From Candidatus Symbiothrix sp. (GTDB taxonomy: Bacteria; Bacteroidota; Bacteroidia; Bacteroidales; Azobacteroidaceae), in the NCBI GenBank assembly GCA_031261285.1, contig JAISKM010000112.1, positions 1 to 32,570 on the forward strand: 32,570 nucleotides of DNA, in the 5' to 3' direction. This document shows, one piece after another, positions 15,348 to 25,500 of this stretch. The first letter of the stretch is position 1. The number at the start of each line of letters is the position of its first letter. A program made the position numbers and the translations under genes. Under the pieces are notes generated by a model. The model was not told where the DNA came from, ran no database searches, and saw only the letters and a list, made by a program, of their open reading frames with translations.

Positions 15348-15379
15348 CAAAGGTAGGTGTCTTTTTCTGGTCTGCCAAA
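15348..15379 (-). promoter_or_regulatory. Promoter of the phosphodiester glycosidase gene
   Basis: Minus strand: TTTG (15376-15379), 20 nt, TACCTTTG (15348-15355). About 70 nt leader to the ATG. Confidence 0.75.
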
Positions 15380-15405
15380 TATTTTATGTTATTTTTTGAA
15401 TGCGC

Positions 15406-15436
15406 TTGGGTATCTCGAAATTTTTATCTAACTTTG
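15406..15436 (+). promoter_or_regulatory. Promoter of the amidase-ygiQ operon
   Basis: TTG (15406-15408), 20 nt, TAACTTTG (15429-15436), ending 18 bp before the ATG at 15455. It is back to back with the promoter of the divergent gene. Confidence 0.75.
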
Positions 15437-15454
15437 CGAAGTAAAATAGAAACA

Positions 15455-16330
15455 ATGAAAGTAGGATTAATCCAACAATCAAATACCGCTGACAGTCAGG
15501 CAAACATCAACAAACTGATTGCTAATATCCGTGAATGTGCCTCAAAAGGCGCACAACTCGTTGTGTTACAAGAACTGCACAACGGCTTGTATTTTTGTCA
15601 GACGGAAAATACGCAGTTGTTTGATAGCGGCGAACCGATTCCCGGACCTTCCACCGGCTTGTTTGGAACATTGGCAAAAGAGTTGGACATCGTGCTGGTC
15701 TTGTCGCTGTTTGAAAAACGTGCAGCGGGCGTTTACCACAACACCGCCGTAGTCATCGAACGCGACGGTACCATCGCCGGCAAATACCGCAAAATGCACA
15801 TTCCGGACGATCCTGCTTATTACGAAAAATTCTATTTCACGCCCGGCGATTTAGGTTTTCACCCTATACAGACCTCTCTCGGCAAGTTAGGCGTACTCGT
15901 TTGCTGGGATCAATGGTATCCCGAAGCCGCGCGATTGATGGCGTTGGCAGGTGCGGAACTATTGATTTACCCGACTGCGATTGGTTGGGAATCGTCCGAC
16001 ACAGACCTCGAAAAAGCACGCCAACAAAATGCTTGGCAACTCGTGCAGCAAGGTCACGCCGTCGCCAACGGCTTGAACGTGATTGCAGTGAATCGCGTGG
16101 GCACGGAAATCGACCCATCCGACCAAACGAACGGCATCCAATTTTGGGGCAACAGTTTCGTAGCCGGACCACAAGGCGAAATTCTCGCAAAAGCATCTTC
16201 CGACAAGGAAGAAAATCTCGTCATCGACATTGATTTGCAACGCTCGGAAGAAGTGCGCCGCTGGTGGCCTTTCCTCCGCGATCGTCGCATTGACGCCTAC
16301 GGCGACCTCACCAAACGCCTGATTGACTGA
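15455..16330 (+). CDS. Carbon-nitrogen hydrolase, N-carbamoylputrescine amidase-like
   Basis: 291 residues from ATG at 15455, just after the promoter; a longer reading from 15386 would include the promoter and is rejected. Nitrilase-fold Glu-Lys-Cys triad visible: LVVLQELHNG (Glu near 43), GKYRKMHIPDDPAYYEKFYFTPGD (Lys near 117) and KLGVLVCWDQWYPEAARLMALAGAE (Cys near 153). DQWYPE and the FTPGDLGF/IGWE segments fit N-carbamoylputrescine amidase (AguB), which releases putrescine from N-carbamoylputrescine with CO2 and NH3. The usual partner agmatine deiminase is not adjacent. It overlaps ygiQ by one base (TGATG), so the genes are coupled. Confidence 0.9.
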   Translation: MKVGLIQQSNTADSQANINKLIANIRECASKGAQLVVLQELHNGLYFCQTENTQLFDSGEPIPGPSTGLFGTLAKELDIVLVLSLFEKRAAGVYHNTAVVIERDGTIAGKYRKMHIPDDPAYYEKFYFTPGDLGFHPIQTSLGKLGVLVCWDQWYPEAARLMALAGAELLIYPTAIGWESSDTDLEKARQQNAWQLVQQGHAVANGLNVIAVNRVGTEIDPSDQTNGIQFWGNSFVAGPQGEILAKASSDKEENLVIDIDLQRSEEVRRWWPFLRDRRIDAYGDLTKRLID

Positions 16331-18108
16331 TGAATACGTCAATAAATGCGTGGTTGCCCACAACGAAAAAAGAAGTCGAGCAGCGAGGTTGGGACGAATT
16401 GGACGTGATCCTGTTTTCGGGCGATGCCTACGTCGACCATCCATCGTTTGGAGCGGCAGTGATTGGGCGAACCCTCGAAGCGCAAGGACTGAAAGTCGCG
16501 ATTGTGCCGCAACCCAACTGGCGCGACGATCTGCGTGATTTCAAAAAACTCGGCAAACCGCGCCTCTTTTTCGGCGTCGCAGCCGGTGCGATGGACTCGA
16601 TGGTCAATAAATACACCGCCAACAAACGCCTGCGCTCGGACGATGCCTACACGCCCGACGCGCGCATTGATATGCGCCCCGACTACCCCACCATCGTCTA
16701 TTCAAACATTCTAAAACAAATTTACCCGGACGTTCCCGTCATCATCGGAGGCATCGAAGCATCGCTCAGACGCTTATCGCACTACGATTATTGGCAAGAC
16801 AAACTGCTACCCAGCATCCTCATTCCCTCAAAAGCCGACCTGCTGGTGTACGGTGCCGGCGAAAAAGCCATCATCAAAATCGCAAAAGAATTACAAGCCG
16901 GCAAACCGGTTGCCGAATTAACAGACATTCCACAAACAGCATTTACAAAAACAACCGTAGGGGCGACCCTCGCGGTCGCCCACCCCATGATCGTCAACCC
17001 TATGACCACCCACCCCACCGAAATCAAATTATTTTCCTACGAAGCATGCCAAAAAGACAAGAAAAAACAAGCCCAAAATTTCAAATCCATCGAAGAAGAA
17101 TCCAATAGCCTGCACGCAGCACGATTGATTCAACCGACCGATAATCAGGCAGTTATAGTCAATCCCCCCTACCCGCCTATGACGACCGACGAAATTGATG
17201 CTTGCTATGACCTGCCCTACACGCGATTGCCACATCCGAAGTACAAGGGAAAACGCATTCCGGCGTACGACATGATTCGCCACTCGGTAACGATTCATCG
17301 GGGCTGCTTCGGCGGTTGCGCTTTTTGCACGATTTCGGCGCATCAGGGTAAGTTTATTGCGTCGCGCTCAAAGGCATCCATTCTTAAAGAGGTGAAAGCC
17401 GTCACGCAAATGCCTGATTTTAAAGGCTATCTGAGTGATTTGGGCGGTCCGTCGGCCAATATGTACCAAATGCACGGCAAAGATTTAACTATCTGTGCCA
17501 AATGTAAAAAGCCGTCGTGCATGTTTCCGAAAATTTGCAACAACCTGAATGCCGACCATCGTCCGCTTTTGGAACTCTATCAAGCAGTAGATAAGGTGTC
17601 CGGAGTCAAAAAATCATTTATCGGGAGCGGCGTGCGCTACGATTTGCTCGTGAATCCATACGAAAACGGCGAACTGAACAAATCGGCTCGCGATTACACC
17701 CGCGAATTGATTGCCAAACACGTATCCGGTCGCTTGAAAGTGGCGCCGGAACATACTGAAACAGAAGTACTTAATTGCACTCGCAAGCCGGCATTTGAGC
17801 AGTTTTATCAATTCAAAAAAATCTTTGACAAAATAAATAAGGAGGAAAATCTCAATCAGCAGTTGATACCCTATTTCATCAGTTCACTTCCGGCATCGAC
17901 CGAAAAAGACATGGCTAAACTGGCAGAAATCACGAAAAAACTGAATTTTCATCTCGAACAGGTGCAAGATTTTACGCCCACACCCATGACGCTGTCCACC
18001 GAAATTTTTTACACGGGCTTTCATCCCTACACTTTAAAACCGGTTTTTACTGCGCACACTAAGGAAGAAAAACTCAAGCAGCGACAGTATTTTTTCTGGT
18101 ACAAATAA
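16330..18108 (+). CDS. YgiQ-family radical SAM protein (UPF0313) with in-frame palindrome
   Basis: 592 residues. The N-terminal cobalamin-binding-like domain (FSGDAYVDHPSFGAAVIGRTLEAQGLKVAIVPQPNWRDD) and radical SAM cluster motif HRGCFGGCAFC (Cys 326, 330, 333) are typical of YgiQ. The C-terminal part includes RLKVAPEHTE and EQVQDFTPTPMTLSTEIFYTG. The substrate is unknown for the family. Residues about 208-230 (TVGATLAVAHPM...HPTE) come from a GTAGGGGCGACC-family palindrome and flanking sequence, inserted in frame in a loop before the SAM domain. Starts on the amidase stop codon. Confidence 0.9.
   Translation: MNTSINAWLPTTKKEVEQRGWDELDVILFSGDAYVDHPSFGAAVIGRTLEAQGLKVAIVPQPNWRDDLRDFKKLGKPRLFFGVAAGAMDSMVNKYTANKRLRSDDAYTPDARIDMRPDYPTIVYSNILKQIYPDVPVIIGGIEASLRRLSHYDYWQDKLLPSILIPSKADLLVYGAGEKAIIKIAKELQAGKPVAELTDIPQTAFTKTTVGATLAVAHPMIVNPMTTHPTEIKLFSYEACQKDKKKQAQNFKSIEEESNSLHAARLIQPTDNQAVIVNPPYPPMTTDEIDACYDLPYTRLPHPKYKGKRIPAYDMIRHSVTIHRGCFGGCAFCTISAHQGKFIASRSKASILKEVKAVTQMPDFKGYLSDLGGPSANMYQMHGKDLTICAKCKKPSCMFPKICNNLNADHRPLLELYQAVDKVSGVKKSFIGSGVRYDLLVNPYENGELNKSARDYTRELIAKHVSGRLKVAPEHTETEVLNCTRKPAFEQFYQFKKIFDKINKEENLNQQLIPYFISSLPASTEKDMAKLAEITKKLNFHLEQVQDFTPTPMTLSTEIFYTGFHPYTLKPVFTAHTKEEKLKQRQYFFWYK
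16956..16982. repeat. GTAGGGGCGACC palindrome inside ygiQ
   Basis: GGGCGACC...GGTCGCCC read in frame as VGATLAVA. On the coding strand it has the same orientation as the copies at the ends of vorB and in ligA. Confidence 0.85.
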
Positions 18109-18207
18109 TAAGATTCCCTCTCATCTCATATTTTATAATTATAGTCTATCAAAAAATTGCAAAAAGCCATAATTCAGAAAAAAACAAAAAATATTTCAAA
18201 AAAACGC
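18109..18207. other. Gap between ygiQ and the ssb promoter
   Basis: AT-rich, with no hairpin terminator and no ORF that I can support. Confidence 0.5.
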
Positions 18208-18237
18208 TTGTCAATTCAATTTTTTTTTGTAACTTTG
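18208..18237 (+). promoter_or_regulatory. Promoter of ssb
   Basis: TTG (18208-18210), 19 nt, TAACTTTG (18230-18237), about 42 nt before the ATG. Confidence 0.75.
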
Positions 18238-18279
18238 ACGCGATATTTTTATTATTTACAATCTTAACTCAATTTACTT

Positions 18280-18726
18280 ATGTCAGTAAACAAAGTTATT
18301 TTAATTGGTCGCGCAGGCAAAGACCCTGAAATGCGGCATTTTGAAGAGGGTGGAGTGTTAGCAAATTTCTCTTTGGCAACCACCGAGAGAGGTTACACCT
18401 TAGCTAATGGAACGCAAATTCCAGAAAGTACGGAATGGCACAACATCACGTTGCGTGGCGGATTGGCCGGATTGGCCGAAAAATTCATCCGTAAAGGTAC
18501 AAAACTTTACATTGAAGGTCGAATGCGGACGCGTTCGTACACCGACAAGCAAAACATCGTGCGCTATGTCACCGAAATTGTTGGCGAGAATTTTGAATTG
18601 CTCGACAACAAGCCGGAAGGAGGCGTCAAACCGCTGGAACAAAAGCCACCGGTAGACATCCCTGCTCCCGAAAACGGTCAAACATTGCCGCCGTTGGAAC
18701 AAATGAAGGACGATTTGCCCTTCTAA
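18280..18726 (+). CDS. ssb: Single-stranded DNA-binding protein
   Basis: 148 residues. An OB-fold starts MSVNKVILIGRAGKDPEMRHFEEGGVLANFSLATTE; TEWHNITLRGGLAGLAEKFIRKGTKLYIEGRMRTRSYTDKQNIVRYVTEIVGENFELLD is the standard SSB core. A Pro-rich linker ends in the acidic tip DDLPF, which binds partner proteins. It acts in replication, repair and recombination. The next gene, ligA, is also a replication/repair gene but has palindromes between. Confidence 0.97.
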   Translation: MSVNKVILIGRAGKDPEMRHFEEGGVLANFSLATTERGYTLANGTQIPESTEWHNITLRGGLAGLAEKFIRKGTKLYIEGRMRTRSYTDKQNIVRYVTEIVGENFELLDNKPEGGVKPLEQKPPVDIPAPENGQTLPPLEQMKDDLPF

Positions 18727-18737
18727 ACTAAGTTTTG

Positions 18738-21469
<2,732 letters not shown>

Positions 21470-21471
21470 TT

Positions 21472-21510
21472 AAACGGCAAGCATTTTTGAGTGCTTGCCG
21501 TTTATTTTTA
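21472..21510 (+). terminator. Rho-independent terminator after ligA operon
   Basis: AAACGGCAAGCA (21472-21483) pairs perfectly with TGCTTGCCGTTT (21492-21503) over an 8-nt loop, followed by ATTTTTA. It starts 3 bp after the stop codon. Confidence 0.9.
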
Positions 21511-21661
21511 GTTAGTTGTAAACGGAAACGTTTCGAGAAATTCGCTTCCAAAATGAATCGCTCTTCAATCCTTTGTCCTTTTATTCTTATCAGAAGGTAG
21601 CCGTTATTTTTGGATTTGCAAAATTATTTCCATCCTTTTTTGCGAAATAGCCTGCAAGATG

Positions 21662-21693
21662 TTTGGCGGATTGAAAAAATTGTATTATCTTTG
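21662..21693 (+). promoter_or_regulatory. Promoter of the toxin-antitoxin-like pair
   Basis: TTTG (21662-21665), 20 nt, TATCTTTG (21686-21693), 24 bp before the ATG at 21718. Confidence 0.75.
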
Positions 21694-21717
21694 TAGCTAC
21701 ATTTAATTTTTGTCACA

Positions 21718-22107
21718 ATGAAAGAATATAAAGACCTTCCAGAAAAAGAGCCGAACATTGTTAGCGATGTTGCGGTGGCGTATAATGTGCCATACTATGT
21801 TGATGATATGAATGATGACATTCCGTTGGATGAATATGGAGAACCAATCGGACATACTTTGGATGAAGTATTTGATGCCATTGACTTGAATTGGTCAGAA
21901 ACTTCCGGCATCGATTTCATGAAGCTGACCCGAATGACTCGTTCTGGCGAAGTGAATCCGGACGAAATGAGCGATGAACGACTACATAGTCCAGAATTTA
22001 AGTATGAGCCGTATCCCGGATTTAAGCCAAAACCACGCAAAAAAGTTGAATATGCTCCAGAATGGTTAGCAGCTATGAAAGAGGTCTTTGAAGATGAAGA
22101 ATTATGA
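21718..22107 (+). CDS. Acidic hypothetical protein, possible antitoxin
   Basis: 129 residues, strongly acidic, for example DDMNDDIPLDEYGEPIGHTLDEVFDAIDLNW (about 31-60) and a C-terminal EWLAAMKEVFEDEEL. No DNA-binding fold (HTH, RHH, AbrB or Phd) is recognisable. The last four bases (ATGA) are the start of the RelE/ParE-like gene, the arrangement of an antitoxin-toxin operon with the antitoxin first. The role as antitoxin is inferred from position and charge only; it could also be an unrelated coupled protein. The region is more AT-rich than its neighbours, suggesting acquisition. Confidence 0.6.
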   Translation: MKEYKDLPEKEPNIVSDVAVAYNVPYYVDDMNDDIPLDEYGEPIGHTLDEVFDAIDLNWSETSGIDFMKLTRMTRSGEVNPDEMSDERLHSPEFKYEPYPGFKPKPRKKVEYAPEWLAAMKEVFEDEEL

Positions 22108-22403
22108 AACTTTTTAAAATCATTATTTCGGACAAAGCTGAAACGGACATCCAAAACATAACTAATCACATTATAGATGTGTTTGGGGCACGTTTGACCG
22201 CCAAATGCTATCAAGATGGACTGTATGCCACCATTCTACGACTTCCTGTTTTGGCCGGTATCAGAGTATTTAATCCTTACGTTCAAGCTATGTTTGGTGC
22301 AAAAGCTCGACATATCACATACAAAAAACTGTCAATTATCTATGAACTTCGTAGAAACGTTATTTATGTGAAGCGTGTCATTGCCAGTTCGTTGATACAT
22401 TAA
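22104..22403 (+). CDS. RelE/ParE-superfamily toxin-like protein
   Basis: 99 residues. Pattern of the family: FKIIISDKAETDIQNITNHIIDVFGARLTAKCYQDGLYATILRLPVLAG (two N-terminal helices after the first strand), then ARHITYKKLSIIYELRRNVIYVKRVIASS (central strands; IIYEL..NVIYVKRVI resembles the usual [VI]xYxv..[ivl]xxlxvih). Such proteins cleave mRNA at the ribosome (RelE) or poison gyrase (ParE); which applies cannot be told. Four-base overlap with the acidic gene upstream. Confidence 0.7.
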   Translation: MKLFKIIISDKAETDIQNITNHIIDVFGARLTAKCYQDGLYATILRLPVLAGIRVFNPYVQAMFGAKARHITYKKLSIIYELRRNVIYVKRVIASSLIH

Positions 22404-22479
22404 TTTTTTAATAATTATTATACTAAATTGTGGCGATTAAAATTTAGCGAGCCAAATAGATAGCAAATTGCAACAAAAA

Positions 22480-22511
22480 TTTGCGTAATTAAAATAAAAT
22501 GCTTAACTTTG
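22480..22511 (+). promoter_or_regulatory. Promoter of gltBD; decides the gltB start
   Basis: TTTG (22480-22483), 20 nt, TAACTTTG (22504-22511). The -7 box overlaps an in-frame TTG at 22509, which therefore cannot be the translation start; the ATG at 22542 is used. Confidence 0.75.
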
Positions 22512-22541
22512 TCCGATTTTAATATACAAAAGGACAAAAAG

Positions 22542-25500
22542 ATGAATAAAATTGGACTCTATCAGTCTGAATATGAGCACGATGCGTGTGGTGTAGGTCT
22601 CTTGGTTGACATTGATGGCAACCGGTCGCACGAAATAGTCGAAAAAGGATTGCAGGTGTTGGAACACATGTTACATCGTGGTGCGGAAAGTGCCGACAAC
22701 AAAACCGGCGATGGTGCAGGCATCATGCTGCAAATTCCACACGAATTTATTTTGCTGCAAGGCATTCCGGTTCCCGAACGCGGAAAATACGGTATGGGCA
22801 CGATTTTTCTGCCAAAAGATGAAAAACAGGCTACGAGTTGTTTAGATATATTGCAATATTCCCTTGAACAAGAGGGGTTGAAAACGCTGGCCATTCGCGA
22901 CGTACCGGTCAATAACGGTATTTTGGGCGAAATCTCCTTAGCCAATGAGCCGCAAATCAAACAGATTTTTGTCGTTTCCGAAGAACGTCTTGAAACGGAC
23001 GCCCTGGAACGCAAACTGTATGTTTTCCGCAAAAAATTGGAAAACAACATCCTAAAATCGGCGTTAACCGATAAAAAAGCGTTTTATATTGTCAGTTTGT
23101 CATCACAGCGCGTGGTATATAAAGGTATGCTCACTTCTACGCAGTTGCGCGACTATTTTCCCGACCTGACTAATCCCTATTTCACCAGCGGTTTGGCACT
23201 CGTCCATTCGCGTTTCAGCACGAACACGTTCCCGAGTTGGGATTTGGCACAGCCGTTCCGATTGTTGGGTCACAATGGCGAAATCAACACTATTCGCGGC
23301 AATCGCTATTGGATGGAAGCCCGCGAGAGTATTCTCAACGCACCGGAATTGGGCAATCCCGAAGAGTTGTTTCCGATTATTCAGCAAGGCATGTCCGACA
23401 GTGCGTCCTTAGATAATGTGTTAGAGTTTCTCGTGATGGCAGGCATGTCACTGCCGAAAGCCTTGTCGATTTTAGTGCCCGAAAGTTGGAATAATAAAAA
23501 TCCGATTCCACCCGAACTGAAGGCGTTTTATGAATATTACAGCGTGGTGATGGAGCCTTGGGACGGTCCGGCAACACTGCTTTTTACGGATGGTCGCTAT
23601 GCCGGTGGGATGCTCGACCGCAACGGATTGCGTCCGGCACGCTACCTGATCACCAACAGCAACATGCTTGTCATGGCAAGTGAGGTGGGTGTATTGCCGT
23701 TTGAAGCCGTCGAAATCAAACGAAAAGGCCGTCTGCAGCCGGGTAAAATGCTGATGATTGATACCAAAGAAGGCAAAGTGTATCGCAACGATGAATTGAA
23801 AGAAATTCTCGCCAACGAATATCCTTACAAAGACTGGTTGGAAAAAAATCGCATCTCATTGAACGAAATTTCGTCGGGACGAACCGTAAAATATTCAGTC
23901 GAAAACCTGCCCCAACAACTGCAAGCCTTTGGATATAGCAAAGAAGACATTGAAAAAATCATCGTGCCAATGGCGACGGAAGGCAAAGAACCTATCGGGT
24001 CAATGGGCAACGACACGCCGCTGGCAGTGATGTCGAACCAGCCGCAACGGCTGTTCAACTATTTCCGCCAACTGTTTGCGCAGGTCACCAACCCGCCAAT
24101 CGACCCCATCCGGGAAGAATTGGTGATGTCGCTGGCAATCTACATCGGTCAGGACAGCAATTTTTTTGATGCGGACGAAAAACTATGCAAGATGGTGCGC
24201 TTGGAAACGCCTGTATTGACCAATTTGGAATTGGACATTCTGACGCATTTGGGCTACAAAGGCTATAAATCGCAAACGCTGTCAATGCTTTTTCCCACAA
24301 CAAATCAGGCATCCGAATTGTCAAAAACGCTGAAAAATTTGTGCGCAGCAGCCGAAAAAGCCGTTGATGAAGGCTATCACTATATTATTTTGAGCGACCG
24401 TGGCATTGATAAAGAACACGCAGCAGTACCCTCATTATTAGCAGTGTCTGCCGTGCACCACCACTTGATTCGGAAGCGCAAACGTATGCAAATTGCCATT
24501 GTGGTGGAAACAGCCGAAGCCCGCGAAGTCAATCATTTCGCCCTGCTGTTCGGGTTTGGAGCGTCGGCGGTCAATCCTTACATGTCGTTTGCGATTTTGG
24601 ACGAAAAAGTGAAGACGCGCGACATTCAGTTGGATTATCATACGGCCGAAAAAAACTATATCAAAGCCATCAATAAGGGATTGCTCAAGGTGCTTTCCAA
24701 GATGGGTATTTCCACGTTGCGGTCGTATCGCGGGGCACAGATTTTTGAAACGGTCGGCATCAGTCAAAAACTTTTAGATGCTTATTTCGATGGTATGAAA
24801 GCACGCATCGAAGGCATCGACTTGAGCGACATTACGCGTGATGCTTTATTGAGCCATGCCGCGGCGTTCAAAGAAAACCTGGTCGATTTGAATCTTCCGG
24901 CTGTCTATCAATTAGATAATAACGGCATTTATACGTTCCGCAAGACCGGTGAGTTTCATGCTTGGAATCCGGAAACGATTTCCAGACTGCAAATTGCGAC
25001 GCGCACCGGCGATTACAAAAAATTCAAGGAATACACCGGTATTGTTGATAACAAAATTCAGCCTGCTTTCATTCGGGATTTCATGACTTACAACGCGGCA
25101 CCCATCGACATTGCCGAGGTGGAGCCGGTGGAAGAAATCACAAAACGCTTTGTGACGGGAGCGATGTCTTTCGGTTCGATTAGCAAGGAAGCGCACGAAG
25201 CGATGGCGATTGCACTGAACACGCTAAATGGCAGGAGTAACACCGGCGAAGGGGGTGAAGACCCCGCGCGTTTTGCGATTGGTGAAGACGGATTCAATCG
25301 TCGCTCGGCAATTAAACAGGTCGCGTCGGGTCGTTTCGGAGTGACAGCCGAATATTTGGTTAACGCCGACGAGCTGCAAATAAAAGTGGCACAAGGGGCA
25401 AAACCGGGCGAAGGCGGACAGCTTCCGGGCTTCAAAGTAGATAAGATTATTGCTAAGACCCGGCATTCAATCCCCGGAATTACTTTAATCTCTCCCCCAC

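Noticed and set aside
22509..22541. Upstream TTG start for gltB (11 extra residues)
   Set aside because: The TTG lies inside the -7 box TAACTTTG (22504-22511); transcription would start after it. ATG 22542 gives the expected short propeptide before Cys16.
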